From Phaeotremella fagi (Eukaryota; Basidiomycota; Tremellomycetes; Tremellales; Phaeotremellaceae), in contig BCHU01000004.1 in assembly GCA_001599715.1 (NCBI GenBank), positions 186,001 to 250,000 on the forward strand: DNA of 64,000 nucleotides, in the 5' to 3' direction. Below the pieces are notes generated by a model. That model did no database searches, was not told the DNA's origin, and was given only the letters and a program-made list of their open reading frames with translations. The first letter of the stretch is position 1. Each line of letters starts with the position of its first letter. Shown here one piece after another: positions 48,599 through 62,000 of this stretch. Both the position numbers and the translations under genes were made by a program.

Positions 48599-49535
48599 AT
48601 GTCAACCAGCAGTGAATTCAACGATAAACTCACTCTTCCAGATCATCTCAGAGAATCGTTGAGTCAGCTGTTGGCAAAGAATATACTTTCCATAGAAATT
48701 CAAAATGATATAGCTACAACGTTAAAGGATGGTCAACAATCTCCAACCAAAAAAGAACAAGAAGGAGAAGGAGGATTGAACGATGATGAAGAAAAACCTC
48801 CAACGATCGATCTATCATTGTTAGAAAAGATATCTCGATGGAGTTCAATCGAAGAAAATCGAGATCTACTAAAGAAAAATGATTTAGGTGAGTCTTGACT
48901 CGCCGAAAATCCAAACCAATCCTCTACCATCCCCGATTCAATCTAAATAATTTATATACAACCAATTAACAAGACCAACCCCAGATCCATCCCAATACAC
49001 CCTAATCTCCTTATTATCAGGAACAAAACTGCACCTAACCCCAACCCAAAAAACCCTCCTCCAAACCTCCCAATCCCCAACCTCCCAAAACCCCTACCTC
49101 CCTTCCTACCTCTCCCCTGCACCACCAACCCTAATCCAAGAATACAGATCGACAATGAAACAACTTTCCACCACTCTCAATATCCTGTTCACGATTTTTG
49201 GATCGAGTGCGGCAGTTTATGTTGCGAGTGTTACTGGGGCCGGGTATAGTCGGGAGACTGGGGTTGTTTTGGGGGTGTTGGCTGGGGTGGTTGTTGGTGT
49301 TGCTGATGGGTGTTTGGTTTGGATTGTTAGTAGACGGGTGGAACGGGAACGGGGGGAGGAGGAGAGGATGAGGATTAGGCAGTTGACTGGGAGTTCGGCT
49401 TTGTTTGATGAGGTTGTTGCTGGTGTGGAGGGGGGAGGTGAGGGGGAGGTTACGAGTGTTGAGGTTCACGAAACAACTTCTAGTTCTGTCGAGAAACGGG
49501 GCGTTCGTTTGAGAAGAAAGGGTTTAGATGGATGA
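48599..49535 (+). CDS. V-ATPase assembly factor, Vma12/TMEM199 family
   Basis: Exons 48599-48887 and 48985-49535 sum to 840 nt, or 279 residues. The N-terminal cytosolic part ends SLLSGTKLHLTP, a signature position of the family. Two membrane spans follow: TTLNILFTIFGSSAAVYVAS and VVLGVLAGVVVGVADGCLVWIV, separated by TGAGYSRETG, typical for Vma12/TMEM199. The C-terminal tail is charged. In yeast, Vma12 with Vma22 and Vma21 assembles the membrane sector of the vacuolar proton pump in the endoplasmic reticulum. Confidence 0.88.
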
Positions 49536-49888
49536 GTCTTTGTATATTGTACTTTAACTTTCAGGAATGATTATCTAATCTAACCAAAGCTCAACGAATA
49601 CGGAGCAAGAGTAGCGAGGGATTGTTGACACGCTCGTCATACAATACAATTATCTCGCTTCTCATAGCTTACAAATATTCAACCTCGTTGACAATGAATA
49701 ACCATCCCACTCACTTACAAATCCTATCATCCCTAATCCATGACACTAAATCGAGAAAAAGTCCAAAGAAACCAAACACCGTAAAACCAAAGACCGGGTG
49801 AGAAAACCATTACGGCAGGCGGCAACAACAACAACATATAAAATCAACACCAACAACAACATCAACACCAAAACACCCAACCCCCAAA
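49536..49888. promoter_or_regulatory. Intergenic region, promoter of the small gene at 49889
   Basis: 353 nt with an A/C-rich leader (CAACAACA-type repeats, 49815-49870) directly upstream of the next ATG. Confidence 0.4.
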
Positions 49889-50299
49889 ATGTCCAAAAAC
49901 TTTCTTCTCATCGGTATCTCCTCGAAATCCCTCTCCAACCTAATCGGACCCGAAAAAACACCTTCAGTCCTGAAGTTCTCGAACGTGATATCGAATCCTT
50001 CAAGAACGTAGGTTTAGGCTATGAATATCTGGAATATTCTCCTGAGGAATCTATGGATCGTTTGAGAAGTACGCTTTTGGGGAAGAGGTTCGATGGGGTT
50101 TGCGTGTAGGTCTTTTCTTTGGATTTGGATTGGAACTGATGGTGTGGTTAGGGGTTTTGGTATTCGTGCTAATAAAGAGTTTACTCCTCTTTTTGAGAAT
50201 CTCGTTTATGCCATTCATGAATCTTCGCCTGGTTCCAAGATACTTTTCAATAATGGACCTGATGGGACTTTGGATGCCGTCAGACGTTGGTTCCCGTAG
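49889..50299 (+). CDS. Small protein (100 residues) of a fungal conserved family, function unknown
   Basis: Model: exons 49889-49913, 49976-50105 and 50152-50299 sum to 303 nt. The start MSKNFLLI follows a good CCCAAAATG context. The body reads VLERDIESFKNVGLGYEYLE, STLLGKRFDGVCVGFGIRA, NKEFTPLFENLVYAIHESSP and ends DGTLDAVRRWFP. The alternating beta-strand and helix pattern (FDGVCVGFGIR, KILFNN) suggests a small Rossmann-like or flavodoxin-like fold. I recall similar short uncharacterised fungal proteins but cannot name a function. The first junction is uncertain: the only acceptor that keeps frame is the weak TGAAG at 49975, while the better TTCAG at 49967 shifts frame. Confidence 0.7.
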
Positions 50300-50662
50300 A
50301 AGTTGGTTGTGGTTGGTTGTACGAGGTGTTGTTCGCGTCATGGTTTTGTATTACTCGTATACCTTCAATACACGAAACAGGTTTACCGCCATGATGTATT
50401 GTATGTTGTCTTCATTTTCTAGTCATCTCGAAGGGCATAATCCGTATGAAAGTTCTAGTCCAAACCCTAGAGCAACCTCTGGTTCCATGATGAGAGGCCA
50501 TCGGTATCATCATACATGACAAGCAGGTAAAAGGGATCATGACACAAGGGTATATCACAAAAAGAGGGGAGAATGACACAAAAAGTCGATATCCGAGTAC
50601 GGACTAATAAGAAATAAAAGAAGACGAAAAAATATGAAAGGATGAAAAAATCTACCAAAAAT
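50300..50662. other. Convergent 3' region
   Basis: 363 nt between the small gene and the stop of the LIM-RhoGAP gene. Short open frames here have no coding character. Confidence 0.4.
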
Positions 50663-53600
50663 CTAAATCCGTTCTTCAACAAACACGGTAGGGGCGTTAT
50701 CGACCATCCATTGAATCGACAGAGCTTTACCTGCCATATCACCGAATTCTCTGTTGGGATCAGTTGATCTCATCAGTGTAGCTATGGTAATATCAATACT
50801 TGATCATCATATAGAGAAGAGATATCAACGTACGACCGAAAACCACACCGATATTTTGTGAAGTCATCAAATTGATTGAAGCGTGTGACATGACTCTGTT
50901 CAAATGTATCATCAAAGCTCTGAGGGTGTTGTAATGATCTTTAGGGAGTTCTTTCAATAATGCACAAAGTGCCGAATGTTTATGACCAGAATCACGAATG
51001 CCTATTACGGCCGATCAGTACTGATCACCGGGAAACAGCAGTTAGTCTACTCACTGGCAGCAGCCACGAACGATTCGTGTAAAGCATGAGTCAACAATGG
51101 ATTCGGGAGAGATCTGAAATAAGTCTTGAGAACCGAAGTGACTGAACTGATATCGTTGAAAACGTCCAAATCCGCCAGATCAAACGCGTCATAATCCCCC
51201 CGTTCGAACAACTGGGTAATCTGTTTAGATTGAGATGAACCACCAGTCTTTCGATAGATTCCTTCATAGTCCATACCTATAGATTGGGGTCAACTTTCGA
51301 TTTCACCTCATGCAAAGAATTATAACTCACCGACAGCTTCTACAGCTGCGATACATTTAATCACGATTCCAGGGACTGGAGTTTGATCTGCCAATACCTG
51401 TTCTTGAAGTGATTTACCGAACATTGAAGGCGGTAATGGACCATCAGGAATATCGTTCTGACCATTTCGACTTCCTGTACAGTTCTTTCCCAATTTCTCA
51501 GAACATTTCCAATGACAAACCATTCCACAAGCTACAATCGTGTCAATTCAGTTAAACCCTTCAACCCAAAATTCAGAATTCAGACTTACAAGTACATCTA
51601 ACTTCCTGTAACCCCCACATCTTATCCTGACATAATTCACATTTAGCGAATCTCATTGAACTATGTTGTTGGAAACTATGTTCCTTGGTTCCAATATCCG
51701 TTGACGGTCTTTGATTCCTCCCTTTATCAGAAGGTACCGATAAAGGTTTATTCAGAGAAGCAGAGTTACCCGACAGATCAGGACCTTTGGATGATTTGTA
51801 CCATTTGAATCTACGTGGAGCGGTGGAAGTGGCTTCGACAGGTTCTTTCGGTGTAACTTTAGCGACTTTAGTTACTTTAACCACTTTAGCTGTTTCTTCG
51901 GGTACTTCATGTAATGTCGTTGAAGTTGCTAGAGACGATAACGAAGGTGAACCGGATGGATGCGTTCTGATGGATTTGTTGTATACCGCTGGAGCTCTTT
52001 GTCGAGAAAGACTATCTTGCGTAGCTTCAGCTTGTCTATTAAGTTGAGCGTTGAGTTCAGCAAGTTCTTCGTTCTTAGCTGCCAAAGCAGTAGTCTCTTC
52101 AAGGAATTGTTCACGAGTTTCTCGAAGTTCCGTAATCTCACGTAACATAGCTTCACGTTGGGCTGTGAGTGGTTCCAGTTCTCCCCTGTATTGTTCTTTG
52201 ATAGTATCGAGTCGGTGACTTAACGATTGACCGATGTTCGTTGGATCCTCAACTTCAACTCCATCTCCGGTACTACAGATTCGTTCGTTAGTTCTGTGAC
52301 GTCCATTCAGAGATAAAACACACCTGTCTCGTTTAGCTTGAAGTTCTTCAACTTCCGCCAAAGTCATATCCCTCTGCGCTCGAAGTCGTGAGATATCTCT
52401 CTCAAGCCCCGTAACGCTATGAGCTAAATCATTAGATCTTCTTCTCATAGCATCCGCCCTCTTCTCATCACTAGAGATCACAGACAATCTGGCGGTTTGG
52501 CCATGCAGTTGTACTCTTAATCTAGCAACTTCAGCTTCTAATTCTCGTCGGTGATTGACTTCTTTATCGTATTCTTCACCTGCCGCCGTCAGGCCATCAC
52601 TGTATTGTTGACTTGACCGCTAGAGAGGTGTTAGTTGGATCTACTAGATAACACAGTAATGACATACCCTGGCACCAGTATACTTGTTTCTCAATCCACT
52701 GATGGTATCTTTCAGATCTTCAAATTCCCTTATCACCCCATTCAACAGAGCCAAATCAACCGAAACACTCTCATCAGTTGGTTTAGCAGAACCGACAATT
52801 TCGATCAACGAAGGCAAGACCGAATCTTTCTCCAAATGCGAGGAGATTGACATGTTGGATTCAGCAGATGGTTGACGTCTTCTTAGAAGAGGTGGAGAAT
52901 ATCTGCCGTTTGGAGATAACCTAGATCGAGAAGGTGAAGAATCCCTATCGTCAACGGTCAAAAGGTTCATTTGAGGACTACGAGCAAGAGAAGGTGAAGG
53001 TGTGACTGATTCAATTTCGTCATCGTCCGATTTCACTTTCAACGTCGATTCGGATGGTTTGGGTGAGTTGCCATTGACCTCTGGGGGATTTTGGATCTTA
53101 TCAAGAATGACAGCGAAATCTGGATCGGATAATGAGAAAGACATAGGTGGGAGATTAGGTGCGTCTATCCTGGGTGTATCGCCGCTACCGTCAGATTGAC
53201 CTGAATTGGTTCGAGGTAACAGTAGAGGAGCCATCTTTTCACCATCAGCAGACGGCAGACGTGATCTACTACCATTAGTCCCCAATGAATCCGACAGAGA
53301 ACTGGTTCGAGGCGGTGGATTGTGCTCTTCCAATTCTTTAGATCCAGGTTTGGGCGTAGCGGGTTGAGTGGAAAGTGAAGGAATGAGTGACCCATCTTTG
53401 AAGGGGAAAACTGAATTTCCGTTGTTGAAAGATGGAGAAGGTGAGACAGGAGATTGAGGAGTTTGCTGTTCAGCCACTAAATCAGTGAAAGAAGCTCGTA
53501 GGGGTGAAGGAGGTAGAGGTGACATTTTGGGTTCGACAGCGAAAGTTGAATTTTGTGAATCCATGTTGAACGTCATTCCAGGATTGATAGATTTCCTCCT

Positions 53601-54989
53601 TTCCGCTTTACTCATGGGTATACCCAATCCAACAGGTCCAACACCTAGTCCAACATTCAAACCACGTCCAGAGTTACTGGTTGAAAATGCATCTCCACCT
53701 GACGAAGGTGACGTACCCAGGGACGGACTACCATATCGAGGTTGAGGACTTCTCGTTGTTCGAGGGCTATTCTCACCTTCACCAGATTGACTTCTTGGTA
53801 TAGAATGTGTACTATCCGACGGTGAAGGTGGTATCCTATGTCCAGCTGGCGATACAGATCTCTCGTTAGGTTTCGTTCCCTGTTTACCAATGATCAAATC
53901 ACGTTTCTGTGTCGAATCACTGGTTTCACCAGAATCCCATCCGTTCAAAGCTTCATCGAAAGTTGGAACCGTTCCTACTTCGGGGAATCTACCTGAATTA
54001 ACAGAAATCGGCGTAGCGGAAGGTGTCGAAGATGGTGAAACGAAATTGGCAGGTGGTGACATTGCTTGGAAATTATTCGGAAGGGGTGGTGCAAGAGGTG
54101 ACAGTTCGCCGTTGGATTTCTCCTCCTTCTCCTTATCCAGACCAAGACGTTCCCCACGTTCCCTAGCTTCCCTTTCCTGTTCTTTCCGAGCAGCTCTATT
54201 TCGTTTCGCCTCAGCATGTCGTCTACTGCGAGCTACGCGTTCGTTATGACATGCCTGAAGGAATGTCAGAATGGTCATTTCACCTAAGCTAAAAATAGAC
54301 ATACCATGCAATATATTCCTTGACTTGTTTTAGCGAATACGAGCTCTTCTATCCGTTTGTGACATGTTCGACAGGTGAAACAATTTGCATGATAAGATTC
54401 GTCACCTGTCATGATAGCTTCCTCTGTAATTGCTTGTTTACAAACGAAGCACTGGAGAGATGATTAGGTTCAATGTATTCCCATAGAAAACCTGCTCACC
54501 TGATAAGAACAGTTTCCACAAACTGGACTCCCATTCGATAAAAGTAGTAAATTGGTATCAGCAGAAACCCTTTCTCTACATTTATGACATCTAAAACAAT
54601 CGACATGCCATAAAGAAGTTCTGTACAGTTGATCCAGTCAATGAAGTATTCCAACTTGGATAGAAATGAAACAACAAAACCTACCCAAAGGCGACTACGA
54701 CACCACCGTTCTCCTGATCAATAACCAAAGAACAACCACCACATTTTGAATCTAGTTCACCAATATTCGGTAAAGCTTCTGTGGAAGTTGATTTGGAGGT
54801 TGATTGAATGGGATGGATATGACCACCAGTACCGTTACCGTTGATTATACCATTTCCTAGGGGGTAAGGTAAATCGTTAACTGGTTTAGGTGAATTCGAT
54901 CTCGAAGTTGAACCTGTAGCTGTAGTAGTGGTCGTTGTTGTAGCTGCATCTGATCCTAAACCGTTGGGTATAGATAATGAATTTTCCAT
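50663..54989 (-). CDS. LIM-C1-RhoGAP protein (Rga-type Rho GTPase-activating protein)
   Basis: The ATG is at 54989 and the stop at 50663-50665; multi-exon, roughly 1250 residues. Two N-terminal LIM domains are visible: CGGCSLVI, then HVDCFRCHKC and CGNC; and CFVCKQAI, then HANCFTCRTC and CMACH. A long Ser/Pro-rich disordered region follows. A coiled coil (EKRADAMRRRSNDLAHSVTG through ELNAQLNRQAEATQ) precedes a C1-type zinc domain: CELCQDKMWG, then CTC, CGMVCHWKC, C. The RhoGAP domain includes GIYRKTGGSSQ with the arginine finger, SVLKTYFRSLPNPLL and the NIGVVFG segment. Domain order matches fungal Rga1/Rga2-like GAPs that switch off Cdc42/Rho and shape polarity. Confidence 0.92.
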
Positions 54990-56495
54990 GATATAAAAGA
55001 TTATCTCTAGATATATTCTTTTTGGTAGAAAAGTTGAATGAACTGTTGTGAAGCCTTTATGTCTCCATCGATATTCTTCTTTGGTTACAGTTACAGATTA
55101 TCCACTAGGCTGGATTTCACAATTCGAGAAGAATGTTCTCACACACACCATATAATAATTCGTACGGTTAGGTTGACGACTCAAATGAATGAAATTAATC
55201 GATTGGTTGAAAGAAATTCCGAAGGATAGGGTTGAACTTGAACTTTGATTTGTTAACCTTGAATTGAATGGTGATATGGTAGGTAGGTGATTTGATTTAG
55301 ACGTATCTGTTCAGTATGGTGATATGATTGAAAGGATATAACCTTTGTGTGAGTGTGTACTCTATAGGTGTATATGTTACTGTTATCTATATCTATAGCT
55401 GTTCCTTTAATGAGAGGATAAAAGAAAGAGATTGAATGAAGGAATGTAGATACAGTACTAGTACTACGACGCGTCGATTGAGGGAGGGTTACTGTATGTT
55501 TCGGATTCACTTTAGAGGTGTCACTGTCACTGTCACTCTTCAATTACAGTAGGGTATAGTCTATGAATTGAATGATTGAATGGATAGGTGTATGCTATGT
55601 ACTCTATCCTATGTACCAGGATACTATGTACGAGTATAAGGATACAGATAACTTACAGATAGACGAATCCAAATATGGTCTACAAGCCAGTTGTCGTGAA
55701 CACGCGCCTAGGGTAAAGGGGAGCTGCGGGGTTGACTGTTAACTGGAATACAACTAACAACTCTTTGTTCTTTTATGTCTCTTTTCTTCTATACTTTCCT
55801 TTCAGGTAGAGGGAGAGGGGGAGATGTCCAGACCACAAGTAGTACTAGTACTAGTACCCAGGTGGAGTCAACTCAAGTACTTAATGCATTGTTCTCTTCT
55901 AGTGCAGGGTTAATCAGTGCAGGGTTCGTGAGGCTTAAGTTGCTTGTTATATTTAGTGGTATCAGTATATGACTAGAAGCTAGTATCGATTGTTTACTAA
56001 GATCCTTGGCCTTCGAATCGCATATAACTGACTGACTCCTCTTCTAGACATATAACCGATCAATCATCATATAAAGATCATTCTCTTTCCTTCAATCGAC
56101 GATCTTCGATCACAAAGTAACTGAACAGTCACAGATAGGTACCCGCGGAAAAATTCAACCTTTAACTCTAAGTCAACTAAATTCAAATTCAAAACGTGCA
56201 ACCATCGAATGATCTCATAGTGTTCTATATATAATGATAGGATTAAAGACTAAGAAGAAGGAACAGTTAGGTAAAAGGGGGATATGGTTAAATAAGCAAC
56301 TACTTTTTATTATGAGATGAACAAGAAAGACTTTTCTGCGAAAACATGAGATTAATGAAGATAGACTTGGAGATGAATGACGATGGATGAATGAAAAAAC
56401 AATTCTAAATAATGCACAAAGAACCCAAGAAAAAAACAAGAAAAATCTGAACCGTTCTGAACGTTGGGTGATACAACCCCACCACCGACCCTGGT
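54990..56495. promoter_or_regulatory. 1.5-kb intergenic region with short palindromic AGTACT repeats
   Basis: It lies between the LIM-RhoGAP start and the HSF-type stop, both minus strand. AGTACTAGTACT-like tracts occur near 55453-55464 and 55841-55852, TCACTG triplication near 55520, and several TATGTAC-type words at 55590-55640. No gene is supported. It probably holds the long promoter and leader of the RhoGAP gene. Confidence 0.4.
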
Positions 56496-59071
56496 TTAAT
56501 TCAACAAACTACTTAAACTAGCTTTCTTCTCTTCGACCTCACCAGAACCAGTGTTAACAGTTGGAGAAGAGATCAGAGGTCTAGGCATGAAACTATCTGG
56601 ATCACCTTTAATTTCCGTTCGAATACTCTCCGTTCTGACCGTCTCAAAACGACCCGTATCCCTGATAGACGAAGTGGAAGTGTGAGGCAAAAGGGAAGAA
56701 GACGGTTGTTCACTTGCCAAACTACCTATCAGAGGCATCGTTGATGGGCGAGAAGGTGGTAAATGATAGGATGAATTTGGTCTTTCCTTATCTTTTCCTG
56801 ATTGGTAGGATCGAATTTCGAGAGGTGGAGATGTGGTTGTATATGATTGATTTTGTGACGATCTGTTGTCATGCAGGGTATGTGGGGGTGGGAATCGAGG
56901 ATAAGTTTGATTCGATGGTGGTCTTTGATCATCTATATGAATTTTAATCAGATACAGTACCATCTACAGCGATATTGCATCACTTACAAGCTGAACGTGG
57001 ACGACGTTCATCCCCACCAGTACTACGAACCAATGTAGATGGGTTCTCCAACGCCAACATTCGATCGTATTTGTGGCGAAGTTCGTTGGTCTGACGAGAC
57101 AAAGATTCTTGTAAAGATCTAAAAGTCTGATCATCTATAGATGAAAAACAACCTCGACGTCAGAACAAACGCTTTACCATAAAAATTAGTTCCCACTCAC
57201 TCTGTCGCTCCTGAGAAGCAGAAACCAACGAAGACATCTGCAACAAACTCTGTGTCAAATCCAAAGTAGTCTTAACATGATCTAGACGTTCGTTAGACAA
57301 AGCGCCAGACAATCTTTCGACTTTCTCTTCAAGACTAGCGACTTGTGAAGATAACGCTTGAACTTCAGCCGGTGGGGTAGGTTGAGGATAATAAGGTGAT
57401 TCGGGGTACGCAGGTGGCATACTGAATCTAGAAGAGGTTTGAAGAGGCGGTGGTGGCGGTCCACGAATTGAGTCTGATGGAATGGATCTGTTAAATTCAG
57501 TATGTGACAACGGTGGTGGTAATCTCGTTTGAGATAGACCACTGTTACCAATACTGTTACCAATACCGATTCCAATTCCGCCTCCAGTTCCTGTTCTATC
57601 GTCGTTCCAGAATCCCCTTGAGACGGGTCGAGTCTCAATAGATGGCGGATGATGTTGATGTTGACTGATTGGACGATAAGGATCTGTACGTGAAGTAGGT
57701 GATTGAACGGGGAACGAAGATCCACCAGCACCACTTGCGACAGAATCTCTCATCCAACCAGCAACTGGTTTCGTGTAGATGGGCATATCATCTTCGACAG
57801 GCGAAGGAGGATCATCTGTATGATGGTTTCTGGCTGATTTACGTTTGATTTGAGCAAGGAGTTGGGGTTGATCACGTCGAAAGAGGGGATGTCGGAATTC
57901 CCAGGCCATGGGATCGGTAGTGCCAGTCTGTGATGAGATATCATTCGCCTGAAATTCGGGAAAAGTCCAATCCGCTCTACTAACTTTATTGAAACTGTGA
58001 CGTGGGAGATGAAGAAAGAAGAAAAGATTCGCGTCAGCAACGATTATAATGAGTTGGATTTGAACTTACGAATACATGTTCAACTGTCTAACGAAACTTT
58101 GCCAATTGTTATGCTTATAGAACTGAGGCAAAATCACTCTGAACATCAAGGTGTCAATAGATAGTCACTCATAGAAAAAAAATAAAAGAAAAACCCTTTA
58201 CTCACTTGGAAAATTCTGTAGGGTTAGGACAAGAAAACAAAGTCCCATCAGCGGACCAAAGAATTAAACCAGTCTTATTGATCTCCGGATCCTCAAGCAT
58301 GGAATACAATTTCCCAACGAACGCAGACTGAGTTTTGGGCGGTGGACCAACGAGAGGTTGACCAGAAGACAAGTTGAAACTAGGTGGTGGACTTGGCATT
58401 TGGGATGAAGCTTCTGTAGAGATTGAATTTGAATGTTGGTTGGTGTACGGTTGATATCTTGATGATCTGGATGAAGATGAATTAGGTTGATCAGTGATAC
58501 CAGCGTTCCCTTCGTTGATGGTTTGCCAACTTGGTACAGATGATCCACGCTTTGGTATGGTTATCGAAACACTGGGATCTGGTTTGATAAAGGATGATCT
58601 CCTATCACCTTTTTCAAGTTGACTCTCGCCACCACCACCACCACCACCTCGTCGTTCGATAGATTCAGATTTCATTTTCGTATCTCGTTCTTTGTTCCTA
58701 TCTTTCAAAAGTTGTTGTTCCATTTTTACAGGGGAAGTCGAGAAAATTCTTCTTCTTGGAGACGAACGCAGTCGTCGACGGTCACCATCATAATCACGCT
58801 CACGCCCACGTTCAAGATCTACTCCGTGATCTTGATCCTGGTCGTCAACATCAACATCGTCATCTTGTAATTCATCGTTGTCGTTGTCTGAAGTTGTGTT
58901 CGTACCTTGTCGACGTCTCTCGAATGTTGGTTGTTTTGAAGACCCCTTTGCTCGAATTGACCGTTGATTCCTCTCCCTAGATCCAGATCCATTCTTTCTA
59001 CCTTCTTCGTTATCACTTCTTTGTGAAAGCTTTCGTTTCCCTCTGGACGGAGGTGTTGATCCTCTTTCCAT
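56496..59071 (-). CDS. HSF-type DNA-binding transcription factor
   Basis: The ATG is at 59071 and the stop at 56496-56498; about six exons and roughly 750 residues. The N-terminal 245 residues are charged and disordered (Arg/Asp/Ser-rich, a run of Gly). The HSF-type domain then begins FVGKLYSMLEDPEINKTGLI, continues WSADGTLFSCPNPTEFSK, and after an intron reads VILPQFYKHNNWQSFVRQLN then MYSFNKV. FVRQLNMYSF is the recognition-helix signature. A wing and EFRHPLFRRDQPQLLAQIKR follow. A coiled coil (VQALSSQVASLEEKVERLSG) corresponds to the oligomerisation region. The tail is Pro/Ser-rich. The domain placed after a long N-terminal arm suggests Hsf2/Sfl1/Skn7-like over classic Hsf1, but this is not decidable here. 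Confidence 0.9.
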
Positions 59072-62000
59072 CTTCTCTTCCTTCTTCTCTTCTTTCTTTA
59101 ATTAAAAAAGAAAAAAACAAAGAAAGGGGGAAAAAAGGAGACGTCGCAATCAGTTTAAATCAAGAAAAAACAATACCGAATTGAATATCATCAAACGGGG
59201 AGTTGCGGTTTCGTTGTCAAGAGATTGATTTGTTTTTTTTTGTTTGTGTGACTTAATAATAGAAAAGAATAGTCCAAATCTGATCTTGTGATTACTGCTT
59301 TTCAACGCCCTGAAGTCCAAAGCTACTAATTAGTCGAGGGAGGGCGCAGGTATGGTGAAAAATGTGTTGATGTTGTGTTGTGTTCAGACCTAATTCTGAT
59401 TGATTGTTGAGTAGTTTGAAAGGACTGAATTGAAATTACACAGCTTGAGCTTGGATGTTTGATTGAGATTGAAAGTTACCTTAGATAAGGGTTGATGAGA
59501 TGCGAAATGTTGATAGGGAATGGGGGGATGGTGTTGATGATTAAGATTACTTTTTGTTGACGTTTGAGAATTTGAAGGGGATGCTTCCTTTTTTCAACGT
59601 GCTTCCTCGCTTTAATTGGAAAGAACCAATAAGTTTTTTTTTTTTGATTTTCGATCGAGATTAGATTAGAGGAATTTCTTGACACTTGATACGATCAAAG
59701 ATGTCTTGAATATATTCCGATGGAGATTTCTTTGATCCTCCTATTCTTTTTTGATGATTATTTTCCAATCAGATGACAATTAATCTGACTTACGGATCTT
59801 TCGAAAGGTTCTTTCGGCGACCGTTCAGAGATGATTGGCAATCCAAGATTTAAGTCCGAACATGTAAAATGAGTTATAGTGTGCTGGTAACCACCCTCTA
59901 ACCTCGTGATGGATCTCCGAAGTGACTATTGTCTCAAGAAGTTGAGAGAATAATTGATTGTATTCCTTTGAACCAAGATCGAGCTACAGCTACCCAACAC
60001 AACACTTTTGATTGTGACTTTATACAGAGATCTTTCCGTATAATTGATTGGTGTGTGTGTGTATACCAGTTAAGTGAGGTGAGGTGAGGTAGATGCGATT
60101 TCTTTGTTGTGATGATTGAAGAAGAATTGTATACCTTGTAATTATTGGTGTCAATCAAATCAAATGATCTACTTTTCTTCTCGTTAAAAATTTAATTTGA
60201 TGGTTATGAAACACCAATCCCAAGCTGAGACGTAACCAAGCAGTGCTGTGATAAAAAATCAATTACCCAATGATGATCCTGATCCTGATCCTAACGTCGT
60301 GCTTTACCGATTCCAAGTTACAAGACGTTCCTGTCCTGAATCAAGTGTTTCACACCAATAGTGAGAAAAGTCGATTTAAAATAAATAAGCGAAAGAATTA
60401 ATTAATTAAAAATAAAATACGAAAGATGAAGATGGAGTTGAAGATGGAGATTGAAAGTGAATAGCCTGAAAACTAAAGTCTCGGAAAAGGATCAAAAAAT
60501 CAGAAAACTCTCTTGTTACAACTTAAAAATAATTAAGACAGAGGTTACCCTAATTCCCGAAGTACCAAGGAGATCTTGTGTACAAAAAAGTAAAGTTAGT
60601 CCCGAGATGGAAGGCTGGCTATGTACGTCTCAAGTTTTTGAGATACTACTACTACGTTAATTATTTTGTTCTTTATCTTCCTGTCTCTTGTTTTTAACTT
60701 AAATTCATGTAACTGAAAGAAGGGAAAAAGGTTATAAAGTCGCAGTCATCGACTCATCAGGTACAACTAACTTTGAACCTTCCCTACTTTCGGTCCCAGT
60801 GAATTTAGCTCCACGTCAAGATGTCATTTCCTCTTGATTTTTCATCGACTTCCCCTTTACTTGAGTTACTTGACCCGCAATGCTAGGAACCAGTACGCCA
60901 TCCGGAAGCCTCGTTCGTCAGTAATCCCCTTGCCCATCGGAAAGTTAACTTACTTTCCGATTCAACTCAGGTATTTGGACATTTTGAATTATAAGTGTAA
61001 GAACTAGCTTAACTACAAGGAGGTACGTAGGAACGAAGGAAGAACATGACAGAAGAAAAGTCAAAATAAAACATAGAATTTTTACGTTCCGAGAATGTTA
61101 CTTTATTTTACGATAGATCTACAAAGTAAGGTTGGTATACTTATCTTTAACGAAGCGAGGTTCCCAGTTCACGTCAAATAAGGTAACATTCAAGCTCAAG
61201 CTCAAAACTCAAAGTGAACAAAGATCCAAGGTCGGCCGACTACTATTAAGTTAACTTTCAGAGATTTCCGTAAAAACCTCACAAAGTGTCTCTTTCTAGG
61301 AAGAAAAAACCTTTGGAAATTACCTAAAGATGTCCAAGGCACAAAGAAATACGATATTCAGGTTCCGTACCTATTTGCTCTTTTTTTCTTGCCAAACTTT
61401 GTTTTCTTTTCTTTTTCAGTAACTGAAGTAAGTATCCCGTTCTTCCTAAGTTGATTGACGTACGAATCCTTTTTCTACAAGTCTCTTTATTCTCCTTGCT
61501 CCGGCGTATTTTGTTCTTAACACGTAAGTGAAAAGAAGGACGACTCGTCAAGTGTGGAATGATTTGATAAGTCACTGGTACTTCTTTTCCAAGATGAGAT
61601 CGTCTGTCTTCCGTCTTCCAGTACCCTGAAAATCTTCTTCACGTCACATTCACACTTATCTCATTTTCATCATCCCGTCATCCTCCATGAAATGATATCA
61701 AATAAACAACCCAAATGAGTAAACCACAAATGACTTGAACAAATCATAAATTAATATCGTGTTCCATAGTTAACTAACCTCCTTAACCTAATTACATCAC
61801 CTAAACACCCTGTGGCGTAACCACCTTAGGGGTCCAAAGAAACCCAACAACCTTGACACAACCTGATAATTCAGCTTCCGACGCTTGCTCTCCCACAAAG
61901 AAATTTCTTTTCGGCGTCTCAATCCCTCAGCTCATTCCGTTTGAGGCGTATACTTCGTTCGATCTTGAACTTGTTCATCGAGATCCCATATTTCAATTAC

